64,000 nt of DNA from Cyclobacteriaceae bacterium (GTDB taxonomy: Bacteria > Bacteroidota > Bacteroidia > Cytophagales > Cyclobacteriaceae): contig JAOUDZ010000013.1 in NCBI GenBank assembly GCA_029858965.1, positions 19,780 through 83,779 on the forward strand, read 5' to 3'. Both the position numbers and the translations under genes were made by a program. Below are positions 1 to 7,893 of the stretch, one piece after another. A model generated the notes under the pieces. That model did not search any database and had not been told where the DNA came from. It was given only the letters and a program-made list of their open reading frames with translations. Numbering within the stretch: position 1 is the stretch's first letter; each line of letters opens with the position of its first letter.

Positions 1-373
1 TGTACCTATCAATAGCTTTTACTGTAGCACCAATAACGTTTTGACCAGTTTCAGAATCAATGAAGATTCCGCAAATATCCACTTGATCTGATGGTGGTTT
101 TCGAATGGCAATGAAACGATCATTTAGGGACTCAAAACTCAGCCCTGTTTTTTGTTCTATGTAGAGAAGGGTTTCCTGAAGGTTAAGTTGTGAAGCGGGA
201 CGCTCAATGGTGATGCCTTCTATGTTTTTATCAACATAAGTAAACGTTACCGTAAATTTCCGTTCAACCTGCAGCAGGATTTCCCGAAGGGATTCTTTTT
301 CTTTTATTTCTTGGGACACTGCACAAAAACTTGTGAGTAGGGGGAGTAAAAAGAATAAATTCCTTCTATTCAA
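1..373 (-). CDS. TonB-dependent outer-membrane receptor, N-terminal part (runs off the window)
   Basis: Translating the minus strand from a TTG at 371-373 gives an open frame to the window edge. Residues 1-20 form a signal peptide (NRRNLFFLLPLLTSFCAVSQ). Residues about 21-95 look like an STN (secretin/TonB N-terminal) domain, with REILLQVERKFTVTFTY and a later FESLNDRFIAIRK. The last visible part (GIFIDSETGQNVIGATVKA) is the start of a carboxypeptidase-like regulatory domain. This order is typical of transducing SusC/FecA-type receptors, whose STN domain signals to FecR. The TTG overlaps the end of the FecR gene, so the two are translationally coupled. No ATG fits at this position. The plug and barrel lie outside the window. 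The substrate cannot be told. Domain recognition is by eye; the start codon is inferred from the signal peptide. Confidence 0.82.
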   Translation of the reverse strand, partial: MNRRNLFFLLPLLTSFCAVSQEIKEKESLREILLQVERKFTVTFTYVDKNIEGITIERPASQLNLQETLLYIEQKTGLSFESLNDRFIAIRKPPSDQVDICGIFIDSETGQNVIGATVKAIDRY

Positions 374-1271
374 ACTCACTGGAAAGAAGAATGTGGTTCT
401 TATTCAGGAACTCAAAGGATAGATTCAGTGGCAGAGAAATAGATTGCAAAGCAAGTTGCAGGTCATTATGCGGGAATCTTCCTGTGAATAACTGATTGGT
501 GTCGACGTCCTTTGTGGTAACCGTAACATTATATTGTATCTGCAGTTCACGTATTACCGCAGCAAAGGGGACACTCCGAAATGAACTTTCATTATGAATC
601 CAACTTGGATCGGCATCTTGCACAGTAAATTCAAGAACCGGGGCACCTTTGATGGATCGAAAGACCTGGTGAGGCTGAAGATTGACAATCTTCCCACCTC
701 CCTCGACGCGAACCAATCCCTCGTAACAAACTACCTCAAAAAAATCGTCTCTGCTTTTTACATTGAATTGTGTTCCAAGTACAGTGACCATCCCAACCGA
801 GGTTTTTACCTCAAAGCTTGAACCCTTTTTCACTTTAAAGTAGGCTTCGCCGTTCAAGTCAACCCTTCTGTTATTCATTTCAGTTGAATAGGATAGACTT
901 GAAGAAGCATTCAATGCTACAAAAGAGGAATCGGGCAGGATGAAATCTTTCTTCATTCCTGCCTTGGTTTCAAACAATGTGCTCGGCGAGCTGTTGTAAA
1001 AGATCAAATAAGTACAGGCAAAAAGCAGCGCCAGGCCGGCTGCTATCCGAAGGAAAGTTCTTGTCCAAGTTATGGAAACAACTTTACCGGAGGGCTTACG
1101 CTTAGAGAGACGTTCAAGTTCTGACTGGGCATCATATTCGGGAGCCTTGAAAGCCATTGTTGATTTGGAAAGCCTTTCGAGGGATTTAAATGCATCAGAA
1201 TTTTCAAATCCCCGCTGCTCTTCTTCCGTCAAGGTGCCGTCAATCCATTTTTTGATATCTTTGCTTTCCAT
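366..1271 (-). CDS. FecR-family anti-sigma factor
   Basis: This 301-residue inner-membrane regulator has a short cytoplasmic N-terminal region (about 1-70), one membrane helix at about 73-91, and a periplasmic FecR domain with VDLNGEAYFKV (about 137-147) and VLGTQFNV (about 164-171). The C-terminal part, about 230-300, matches the DUF4974 region that usually ends Bacteroidota FecR proteins. In this family the periplasmic part contacts the STN domain of the partner receptor, and the cytoplasmic part holds or activates the cognate ECF sigma factor. The sigma gene lies 50 bp upstream and the receptor gene overlaps its 3' end, so the three form one cell-surface signalling cassette. Length and layout are normal for the family. 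Confidence 0.93.
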   Translation of the reverse strand: MESKDIKKWIDGTLTEEEQRGFENSDAFKSLERLSKSTMAFKAPEYDAQSELERLSKRKPSGKVVSITWTRTFLRIAAGLALLFACTYLIFYNSSPSTLFETKAGMKKDFILPDSSFVALNASSSLSYSTEMNNRRVDLNGEAYFKVKKGSSFEVKTSVGMVTVLGTQFNVKSRDDFFEVVCYEGLVRVEGGGKIVNLQPHQVFRSIKGAPVLEFTVQDADPSWIHNESSFRSVPFAAVIRELQIQYNVTVTTKDVDTNQLFTGRFPHNDLQLALQSISLPLNLSFEFLNKNHILLSSEFE

Positions 1272-1321
1272 ACAAGAACCTGGTCTTCATTTGTAATATA
1301 ACCGGTTTACCCCTTCTTTTC

Positions 1322-1840
1322 CTACCTGATGTCTCCAATTTTTTCTCTCAGAATATCAAGCGCAGTGTAAATTCTTTTTTCTACAGCTTTGGACGAAATG
1401 CCTAACATTTCTGCTATTTCATGGTGTTTTTTTCCCTCTATCCGGTTTAGCAAAAAGGCAACCCGCTGGGCTTCAGTCAAGCCTTCGATCGCCCTTTGGA
1501 GCCTTTCCATGTACTCATTTTCTTCCATCTTGAAATGCGGCGTTTCATGTGTATAGGATTTTGGTTTTTCCTGATTATACCTGATCACCGTCTTTTTTTT
1601 CGCCAATTCATTCAGCATTTGGTTGTTTGCTACAGTAAATAGAAATGAACGTGCCTTCTCCACGGATACTTTGGCACAGTTATTCCAAAGCTTTATAAAT
1701 GCATCCTGAACTAAATCTTTTGGGTTGTTCTCTTCACCATATTTATAGTAAAGGAACTTGTAAAGGTCTGGGGAATGAAGTTTGAAAAGCTTGTTAAAAA
1801 GCGCTTCTTCGCAGATATTTCGGTTGTTATCAGGCTCCAT
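1322..1840 (-). CDS. ECF RNA polymerase sigma factor (FecI-like, Bacteroidota type)
   Basis: This sigma-70 family ECF factor has about 172 residues. A region-2 helix set is visible around LYKFLYYKYGEENNPKDLVQ and DAFIKLWNN. Region 4 follows, with LTEAQRVAFLLNRIEG and the helix-turn-helix HHEIAEMLGISSKAVEKRIY. A longer frame opens at 1942, but its extra 34 residues are hydrophobic and Cys-rich, unlike any sigma factor. ATG at 1838-1840 (MEPDNNRN) is preceded by AAGAAGAA and is the better start. It is expected to be held by the FecR protein encoded just downstream and to drive transcription of the receptor operon that begins at the left edge. Confidence 0.93.
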   Translation of the reverse strand: MEPDNNRNICEEALFNKLFKLHSPDLYKFLYYKYGEENNPKDLVQDAFIKLWNNCAKVSVEKARSFLFTVANNQMLNELAKKKTVIRYNQEKPKSYTHETPHFKMEENEYMERLQRAIEGLTEAQRVAFLLNRIEGKKHHEIAEMLGISSKAVEKRIYTALDILREKIGDIR

Positions 1841-1927
1841 TTCTTCTTTGCAATACAATGTAAATAAACAATAACAAATTCGCGGAAGGTCCCACGAGAG
1901 AAAAATAATAAAGAAAAAACAGAATTT

Positions 1928-1948
1928 GGGTAGGAGTTTCACCTACTC
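1928..1948. promoter_or_regulatory. Inverted repeat upstream of the ECF sigma gene
   Basis: GTAGG (1930-1934) and CCTAC (1942-1946) form a hairpin or operator with a 7-nt centre, extended by a G-T and a G-C pair outside. It lies in the divergent region between the sigma gene (start 1840) and the lipoprotein gene (start 1982). Its role is unknown. It could be a regulator site or a leader hairpin. Confidence 0.35.
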
Positions 1949-1981
1949 ACCTGTTTTATAGATGTTAACAAAATGTGTTAA

Positions 1982-3046
1982 ATGATGAAGACTGGATTGC
2001 TTTTTCTGAAGCTATTTATGCTTGTTCTCTTCTCCTTCCTAAGTGGGTGCCAGGAAGACGAAGTAACAGTAATTAACCCTCCGGCTGACCAGGTTATTAA
2101 ACCCAATTCCGAAGAAATAAAGTTATTGCAAAGGGTGGCACTAAAGGATGGTTCTTCAGACAACATAATTGACCATGCAAGCTGTCTATCTTTGCTATTC
2201 CCACTAAAAGTGACTGTCAATGGAATTGTAGTGTTCATTAATTCAGATGATGATCTGGGAGCCGTTGAAGATATCCTGGATGAGTTCATCGACGACGATG
2301 ATGAAATAGAGATTCAATTTCCAATAACGGTGACACTTGAAAATTATGATCAGGTTATTGTTGACAACCAGGGTGAATTAGATAATCTGATTGAAGGTTG
2401 TATTGAAGGTGGCCTTGATGATGATATAGAATGCCTTGATTTTAAATACCCGGTAAAAGTTTCTCTGTACAATTCCGGGAGCCAGGTCGCGGAGGTAGTA
2501 ACGATTGGTGACGATGAACAATTGTACAATTTCTTTATTGATCTGAAGAATGACGATTTGGCAAATTTCATTTTCCCGGTTACAGTAATTCTTTCTACGG
2601 GAACCGAAGCTCTATTCTACGATAATAATTCGTTGCGGGATTTCATTAAAGATACAATTTATGACTGCGATGAAGACGATGATGACGATCATAATGATGA
2701 CGATGCTGTAGATGAAATAGCTTTTCAAAATGTAATGACGGACGGCGAATGGATCATTACTTATTATTTTGAAGACAGAGAGGACAAGACATCAAAATTT
2801 GAAAACTTTAGTCTTGTGTTTTCAGCAGATGGAACTTTCACTGCAACGAATGGCATCAGTTTATTTCAGGGTACGTGGCAAATCAAAGCTGACGACAACG
2901 GACTGGAGTTAGAATTTGATATCGGGGAAGAGTCACTTAAGGAACTGGATGAAAATTGGAAGCTCATAGATTTTGACGATGGAAAAATACGGTTAAGAGA
3001 TTCAAGTGGCGGGAATACTACTTATTTGACTCTTGAAAGGCCATAA
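1982..3046 (+). CDS. Acidic secreted lipoprotein with a C-terminal lipocalin-like domain
   Basis: The 354-residue product starts with a lipoprotein signal (hydrophobic stretch about 5-20, lipobox LSGC with Cys about 23), so it should be membrane-anchored. Residues about 40-235 contain repeated strands of the type 'FPVTVxL/FPITVTL', each followed by a Phe/acidic segment. I recognise no named family. A run of Asp/Glu (CDEDDDDDHNDDD, about 232-244) could bind divalent cations. The last 110 residues (GEWIITYYF ... FSADGTFTATNG ... GTWQI ... NTTYLTLERP) match the body of the next gene's product, so the two are paralogues with one shared beta-rich module. It is divergent from the sigma factor and convergent with nothing. 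A second ATG two residues in could be the start. Function unknown. Confidence 0.8.
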   Translation: MMKTGLLFLKLFMLVLFSFLSGCQEDEVTVINPPADQVIKPNSEEIKLLQRVALKDGSSDNIIDHASCLSLLFPLKVTVNGIVVFINSDDDLGAVEDILDEFIDDDDEIEIQFPITVTLENYDQVIVDNQGELDNLIEGCIEGGLDDDIECLDFKYPVKVSLYNSGSQVAEVVTIGDDEQLYNFFIDLKNDDLANFIFPVTVILSTGTEALFYDNNSLRDFIKDTIYDCDEDDDDDHNDDDAVDEIAFQNVMTDGEWIITYYFEDREDKTSKFENFSLVFSADGTFTATNGISLFQGTWQIKADDNGLELEFDIGEESLKELDENWKLIDFDDGKIRLRDSSGGNTTYLTLERP

Positions 3047-3091
3047 AGACATACTGAAAATTAAAAACTTAATCAATAAACAATTCCAAAG

Positions 3092-3550
3092 ATGAAAAAA
3101 GGATTAGTAGTAGTATTGGCTAGCATGTTTGTTGGGATGATAGCATGCGATGACAACAGCAAAGACCTGAACCCAAGTGGTCAGGCAAAAATTTCCGAAG
3201 CCCAAGCCATTGCAAAGGAAGGGCAGTGGATAATAACATATTTCTGGGATACTGATAAAGATGAAACGGCCTCTTTTTCAGGATATACCTTTGAATTTGC
3301 GGCTAATGGAACAATAACCGCCACGAAGGGGGCGACAGTTGTTACCGGGCAGTGGTCTGTTACTGATGAGGATTCTGACGACGACGTTGACGAGAATGTA
3401 GATTTTAACCTGATATTTACAACACCAGCGAACTTTGAGGATTTAACGGAAGATTGGCACATCATTTTCATAAGCAATACCAAAATAGAATTAACCCATG
3501 TTAGCGGAGGGAATGGTGGTACGGATTTCCTCACGTTTGAGAAAAATTGA
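3092..3550 (+). CDS. Small lipoprotein, paralogue of the preceding protein's C-terminal domain
   Basis: The product has 152 residues with a lipoprotein signal and lipobox (GMIAC, Cys about 19). The mature part has QWIITYFWDTDKDETASF, FEFAANGTITATKG, GQWSV and a terminal GGTDFLTFEKN. These line up with the last domain of the gene ending at 3046, which lies 45 bp upstream, so both probably share one transcript. An acidic DEDSDDDVDEN segment sits between strands. The fold is likely a small lipocalin-like barrel. A hairpin with a T-run follows at 3594-3625. No function can be assigned from sequence. Confidence 0.8.
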   Translation: MKKGLVVVLASMFVGMIACDDNSKDLNPSGQAKISEAQAIAKEGQWIITYFWDTDKDETASFSGYTFEFAANGTITATKGATVVTGQWSVTDEDSDDDVDENVDFNLIFTTPANFEDLTEDWHIIFISNTKIELTHVSGGNGGTDFLTFEKN

Positions 3551-3593
3551 GTTTTTTGAGCGTGTAGATAAGTAACAGGGGATAGAATCAATG

Positions 3594-3625
3594 AGCTGCT
3601 ATTTGATATGGCAGCTTATTTTTTT
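3594..3625 (+). terminator. Rho-independent terminator after the lipoprotein pair
   Basis: AGCTGC (3594-3599) pairs with GCAGCT (3611-3616) across an 11-nt loop and is followed by TATTTTTTTT. It closes the plus-strand lipoprotein unit. Confidence 0.65.
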
Positions 3626-3746
3626 GACTTTTGATGCTCAATTTTGCCAGCTGCCAAATTAAGTAAGCAAAAGATGTGGACAACAATCTAGTTACGCAGT
3701 GAAGAAGTACTATTGATTTTTATAACGCAATTATAATAATATGAAT

Positions 3747-4001
3747 TCAAGCAGCGTCAGCCGGTAGCTTGATCTGATCGGAGTAAAATTTCATTCGGGA
3801 ATGCATCGTGTCCAATGGAATTATTTTTTCAATAAGTGAAAATTTGTGGTTGACAAATACTTCAAGATAATAATTGCCCAACAAATAGAGATTCACTTTG
3901 TAACCGTAATACCGGATGGCCATCACAAACGTTCCTTGTTCATACAACAAGGCAACCTTATCATCCAAAGTCATTTCATCAAACTCCGTCCATGCGATCA
4001 T
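3747..4001 (-). CDS. Small hypothetical protein (84 residues)
   Basis: The frame starts with ATG at 3999-4001 and encodes an 84-residue cytoplasmic protein with no signal peptide or membrane segment. It begins MIAWTEFDEMTLDDKVALLYEQG and continues as alternating strands (YYGYKVNLYLLGNYYLEVFVN), ending SDQIKLPADAA. The balanced composition and a near -7 element (TAAGTTTA) upstream support a real gene. I do not recognise a named family. It stands alone between the lipoprotein terminator and tRNA-His. Confidence 0.6.
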   Translation of the reverse strand: MIAWTEFDEMTLDDKVALLYEQGTFVMAIRYYGYKVNLYLLGNYYLEVFVNHKFSLIEKIIPLDTMHSRMKFYSDQIKLPADAA

Positions 4002-4278
4002 AGACTAAACTTATACTAAAAATAAATGGAGCACAATGTTGACTCTACTGAAGTTTTTCTTTAAAGAAGTCCACTGTCCATGGTGATGCCAGCCTGTCGG
4101 CGGCTTTGTTGTATGATAACGTTGCGCATCATTAAAGAAAAGTAGTGACCGCCGGCATAGATGTTAACTTAGGGCTACTCCAGTCAATACCAAAGTTAGT
4201 TCACATGCTGGTATAAAGGCATTCATGTTGGGTTTGGTGGCCGTAAAGGGAATGAGCTTATCGGAATAAATAGGCACA
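4002..4278. other. Intergenic stretch without a supported gene
   Basis: About 280 bp between the 84-residue protein and the tRNA-His terminator. I see no frame with protein-like composition, no repeat and no RNA structure I can support. Confidence 0.5.
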
Positions 4279-4302
4279 AAAAAGCCCCGACGTTGCCGGG
4301 GC
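4279..4302 (-). terminator. Terminator of the tRNA-His gene
   Basis: On the minus strand GCCCCG (4297-4302) and CGGGGC (4284-4289) form a GC-rich stem with a 7-nt loop, followed by a T-run. It begins about 10 nt past the tRNA 3' end. Confidence 0.8.
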
Positions 4303-4311
4303 AGAAACTCG

Positions 4312-4386
4312 GGTGAAAGACGGGACTCGAACCCGCGACCCTCAGAATCACAATCTGATGCTCTAACCAACTGAGCTACAATCACC
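4312..4386 (-). tRNA. tRNA-His (anticodon GUG)
   Basis: The minus strand folds as a cloverleaf. It has the D-arm TAGCTCAGTTGGTTAGAGC, an anticodon arm CAGA-TTGTGAT-TCTG with GTG, and a T-arm GCGGG-TTCGAGT-CCCGT. A G at position -1 (4386) faces C73 (4312), the mark of histidine tRNA. CCA is not encoded. The acceptor stem GTGATTG/CTTTCAC contains two adjacent U-U oppositions (pairs 5-68 and 6-67), which is unusual. An exact consensus promoter lies just upstream and a terminator just downstream, so it is a single-gene unit. Confidence 0.95.
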
Positions 4387-4399
4387 ATGTAAGGGATGG

Positions 4400-4430
4400 C
4401 AAAGTTAGCCAGCGCGATGGAATTTGCAAA
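4400..4430 (-). promoter_or_regulatory. Bacteroidota consensus promoter for tRNA-His
   Basis: On the minus strand TTTG (4427-4430) is separated by exactly 19 nt from TAACTTTG (4400-4407). This matches the TTTG-N19-TAnnTTTG primary sigma consensus. The tRNA 5' end lies 13 nt downstream of the -7 box. Confidence 0.8.
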
Positions 4431-4517
4431 AACGATTTTCGACCCTTATTTAGGGCCAGCGTAAGTAGCGATATGGCACCTATATCACAGAAAGCTCCCT
4501 GTGCAATGTGCATAGTG

Positions 4518-5858
4518 CTATGCCCGATCAAATAATAATCTTTCGCCTGTTTTACTTTCGTTAAAGAGACCGTCAGAATAAGCAAGATGCCCTGATACAA
4601 ATGTCTGGCTTACCTTTGATTTCAGGGTAGTTCCCTCGAAAGGTGACCATCCGCATTTTGAAAGGATATTATCTTTTGTGATTTGCCAGGCATTATTCAG
4701 ATCAACCAAAACCAAATCCGCAAAATATCCTTCGCGGATAAAGCCCCTGTTCTCGACCTGAAATAATATACCAGGGTTGTGACTCATTTTCTGAACAATC
4801 TTTTCAATGCTTATTTTCCTCTGATGGTAGAACTCAAGCATAGCGACAAGGCTGTGTTGAATGAGGGGGCCACCCGAAGGCGCCTTGAAATACGTGTTTT
4901 GCTTTTCGTCCCAGGTATGGGGAGCATGATCTGTGGCGATTACATCTATCCGGTCATTCAGCACCGCATTGAAAATTTCCCGTTGATCGTTTGCGGTCTT
5001 AATAGCGGGGTTCCATTTGATCAAAGTACCTAGTCGTTGGTAATCGGTATCATTAAACCATAGATGGTGGATGCATGCCTCAGCCGTGATTTTCTTTTTT
5101 TCAAGTGGTATTGCGTTATCAAAAAGGGATATCTCTTTTGCCGTAGAGATATGCAAAATGTGGAGGCGTGTTCCATGTTTTTTTGCCAATGCAACCGCGG
5201 ATGATGATGATAAATAGCATGCCTCTTCACTTCTGATCAGGGGATGGCATTCAATAGGCACATCTTCCCCGTAACGTTCTTTGTACTGGCCTGAATTCTT
5301 ACGGATAGTCGGTTCGTGTTCACAATGCGTAGCAATTAGCGATGGGAAACGCGAAAAGAATCCCTCCAAAGTTTTAGGGTCATCAACCAATAAATTCCCT
5401 GTGGAAGATCCCATAAAGATTTTCAAACCACATACCTGGCTGATGTCTGTCTTCATCACCTCCTCTAAGTTGTCATTGGAGGCACCGATAAAGAAGGAAT
5501 AGTTTGCCAGGGATGATTTCGATGCAATTTCGTATTTCTGTGCCAGCAGTTCTTGTGTAAAGGCAGGCGGGTTCGTGTTGGGCATCTCCATAAAGCTGGT
5601 AACGCCTCCCGCCACGGCAGCCCTTGATTCAGAATGGATATCGCCTTTGTGTGTCAGACCAGGTTCACGAAAATGCACCTGATCGTCAATTACACCTGGG
5701 AGAAGGTATTTTCCTTTGGCGTCGATTACAAGATCGGCAGGCCGGGATGACAGGTTTGTCCCAATGGCTTCAATGTACTGCCCGGTAATAAAAACATCAC
5801 CTTCAAAGACCTTACCCTCATTGACTATATTTGCGTTAGTTATCAGTTTTGTGTTCAT
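4518..5858 (-). CDS. pyrC: Dihydroorotase (class I)
   Basis: The 446-residue amidohydrolase cyclises N-carbamoyl-aspartate to dihydroorotate in pyrimidine synthesis, in the cytoplasm. Visible motifs are the N-terminal metal site DDQVHFREPG (His62), the probable carboxylated lysine in GLKIFMGSSTG (Lys146), THCEHE (His178), LHILHIST (His236) and ATDHAPH (Asp310), followed by APSGGPLIQHSL. The first His of the usual HxH metal motif is Gln60. As I recall, Bacteroidota dihydroorotases such as that of Porphyromonas share this Gln, so it is probably a lineage trait and not a defect. The ORF for the divergent helicase begins 24 bp upstream, or overlaps if its TTG start is used. The enzyme is probably transcribed alone. 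Confidence 0.95.
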   Translation of the reverse strand: MNTKLITNANIVNEGKVFEGDVFITGQYIEAIGTNLSSRPADLVIDAKGKYLLPGVIDDQVHFREPGLTHKGDIHSESRAAVAGGVTSFMEMPNTNPPAFTQELLAQKYEIASKSSLANYSFFIGASNDNLEEVMKTDISQVCGLKIFMGSSTGNLLVDDPKTLEGFFSRFPSLIATHCEHEPTIRKNSGQYKERYGEDVPIECHPLIRSEEACYLSSSSAVALAKKHGTRLHILHISTAKEISLFDNAIPLEKKKITAEACIHHLWFNDTDYQRLGTLIKWNPAIKTANDQREIFNAVLNDRIDVIATDHAPHTWDEKQNTYFKAPSGGPLIQHSLVAMLEFYHQRKISIEKIVQKMSHNPGILFQVENRGFIREGYFADLVLVDLNNAWQITKDNILSKCGWSPFEGTTLKSKVSQTFVSGHLAYSDGLFNESKTGERLLFDRA

Positions 5859-5881
5859 CTAGGGTAAAATTAAAGTCAAAA

Positions 5882-7165
5882 GTGTCAGCAATCACGTCTT
5901 TCGGAGGTTTTAATCTCAATAAGCAGCTTTTGGAAGCTGTAGCCGACCAGGGATTTGGTTCACCAACAGAAGTTCAGCAGAAATGTATACCGATCATTTT
6001 AGGTGGCCAGGAAGTAATTGGCATTGCACAGACTGGCACTGGGAAAACGGCAGCCTATCTTTTGCCGATTTTGATGAAAGTAAAATACGCCCAAGGGGAC
6101 GAACCGCGTGCGCTCATTCTGGCGCCAACAAAGGAACTAACGATACAGATTTCAGAACATGCGCTGGCGCTGGCAAAGTATATGGATCTCCGGATTTTGC
6201 CGATTTATGGTGGCATTGGACCAAAGACACAGATTGAAATGATTAGAAAGGGATTGGATATTGTGATCGCTACACCGGGACGCTTTTTGGAATTATACAG
6301 CAAGGGTGAGTTTCCTACGAGTCAAATAAAATTTCTTGTTTTGGATGAAGCGGATCGCATGATGGATATGGGATTCATGCATCAGTTGAGAAAAATTCTG
6401 GAAGTCGTACCAACCAAACGGCAGAACCTTTTGTTTTCAGCAACTTTTTCAGAGCGGGTAGAAAAATTATCGGAGGAGTTCCTGGAGTTCCCGATTAAAA
6501 TTGAGGTTACTCCGCAGGCCACTGCTGCCACACAGGTCGAACAGGAAATCTACCATTTGCCGAATCGCAAGACAAAGATGAATTTTCTCGAATATTTGCT
6601 GCAAGATAGAGAAGTGTATAATCGGGTGATGATCTTTACCCGCACCAAAGAGGTGGCCAACAACGTTTTTCATTTTCTTGAACGAAGAGAACTCGGGCCT
6701 GTAAAGGTTATTCATTCCAACAAAGGCCAGAATAGCCGAATCAATGCGGTTACTGAATTCAAAGAGGGGAAACTTCGCATTTTAGTTTCAACAGATGTTA
6801 CGGCGCGAGGTATTGATGTCACGAAGGTTTCACATGTTATAAATTTTGACGTTCCGGTGTTGCACGAAGACTATGTGCATCGCATAGGCAGAACAGGACG
6901 GGCCTTTCAGGAAGGAAAGGCCATAACCTTCGCTACTGTAGCTGAACTTTATCACATCGAGAAAATTGAAAGACTAATACGCGAGAAAATTCCTGTGAAG
7001 AAATTGCCGGATGGTTTAGAGATAACAAAGACCCCGTTTGCTGAAACTCAGGCGATGGCTTTGGATATGGATTGGCAAAAAAGGAAGGATGATCCTGAAT
7101 TTAAGGGCGCATTTCATGAGAAGAAAAAAAATAAAACCTCTGCGTTGCACAAAAGACGCACATGA
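5882..7165 (+). CDS. DEAD-box RNA helicase (RhlE-like)
   Basis: This ATP-dependent RNA helicase of about 427 residues has the Q motif region FGGFNLNKQL, GFGSPTEVQ, Walker A AQTGTGKT (about 49-56), APTKEL, TPGR, the DEAD box in VLDEADRMMDMGF, SAT, and the C-terminal HRIGRTGR. It ends in a basic Lys-rich tail, typical of the RhlE/DeaD group, which acts in ribosome assembly and cold growth. The frame opens with a TTG at 5849, inside the divergent pyrC gene. GTG at 5882 gives MSAITSFGGF, which fits the family start better. Neither has a clear ribosome-binding site. The exact cellular RNA target is unknown. Confidence 0.93.
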   Translation: MSAITSFGGFNLNKQLLEAVADQGFGSPTEVQQKCIPIILGGQEVIGIAQTGTGKTAAYLLPILMKVKYAQGDEPRALILAPTKELTIQISEHALALAKYMDLRILPIYGGIGPKTQIEMIRKGLDIVIATPGRFLELYSKGEFPTSQIKFLVLDEADRMMDMGFMHQLRKILEVVPTKRQNLLFSATFSERVEKLSEEFLEFPIKIEVTPQATAATQVEQEIYHLPNRKTKMNFLEYLLQDREVYNRVMIFTRTKEVANNVFHFLERRELGPVKVIHSNKGQNSRINAVTEFKEGKLRILVSTDVTARGIDVTKVSHVINFDVPVLHEDYVHRIGRTGRAFQEGKAITFATVAELYHIEKIERLIREKIPVKKLPDGLEITKTPFAETQAMALDMDWQKRKDDPEFKGAFHEKKKNKTSALHKRRT

Positions 7166-7170
7166 CGGAC

Positions 7171-7893
7171 TTACAAACTCATCAAATCCTTGAACTTAGC
7201 AGCCTGCCTTCGGCTAACCTCAACTTTGTCTCCTCCCCGAAGTTTCACCATCAGGCCTCCGTTAAACCAGGGCTCTATTCCTTCAACCCAGCTGAGGTTG
7301 ACGATATGTTTTCTGCTGGCACGGAAGAAAGCCCGTTCATCTAACTTCTCGTCCAGGGCATTTAGTGATTTATGAATCATTGGCCTGTTGTTATCAAAGT
7401 AAACTTTGATATAGTTCCCGTCCGATTCGAATAGCCGTACATTGGTGAGCGTAACAAACCAGCAGCGGTCACCGTCTTTAACAAATACCTGGTCCTGAAG
7501 GCCAAGCTTTTTTTCCGGACCGCGAATGGCGGCGAGCTTAGCGCGTTCTTTGTCGGCGAGCTTTGAAACCGCTTCCGCCAGTCGTTCAGGCTGGATTGGC
7601 TTTAATAAATAATCCAACGCATTTACTTCAAATGCTTTTAAGGCAAATTCGTCATAGGCGGTGGTAAAAATTACCAGTGGAATTGCGTCAAGCTCCTCCA
7701 ATAACTCAAATCCGGTTTTTCCCGGCATTTGGATATCTAAAAATAATAGATCAGGGTTCAGATCATTTATTAATTGAGTTGCTTCCTCTGCGTTCATCGC
7801 TTCTCCTACCACTTCTATGCTGGGATGTTCTTCCAATAACTTGATCAGTTCTTTGCGGGCTAGGCGTTCATCATCTACGATTAATGCTCTCAT
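7171..7893 (-). CDS. LytTR-family response regulator
   Basis: The 240-residue protein has a receiver domain (VDDE with Asp7/Asp8, phospho-acceptor Asp53 in FLDIQMPG, and the Lys of LLKPIQP about 107) joined to a C-terminal LytTR DNA-binding domain at about 140-238 (VRLFESDGNYIKVYF, FFRASRKHIVNLSWVEGIEPW). LytTR regulators bind direct repeats and act with LytS-type kinases. The kinase gene lies immediately upstream and overlaps this start by 23 bp, so they form a coupled two-component pair. The gene ends 5 bp from the convergent helicase stop. Target genes are not evident from the window. Confidence 0.96.
   Translation of the reverse strand: MRALIVDDERLARKELIKLLEEHPSIEVVGEAMNAEEATQLINDLNPDLLFLDIQMPGKTGFELLEELDAIPLVIFTTAYDEFALKAFEVNALDYLLKPIQPERLAEAVSKLADKERAKLAAIRGPEKKLGLQDQVFVKDGDRCWFVTLTNVRLFESDGNYIKVYFDNNRPMIHKSLNALDEKLDERAFFRASRKHIVNLSWVEGIEPWFNGGLMVKLRGGDKVEVSRRQAAKFKDLMSL

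Noticed and set aside
4164..4388. Open frame covering tRNA-His (MVIVAQLVRASDCDSEGRGFES)
   Set aside because: This is the well-known false protein read from the tRNA gene. The tRNA structure, promoter and terminator explain the sequence.
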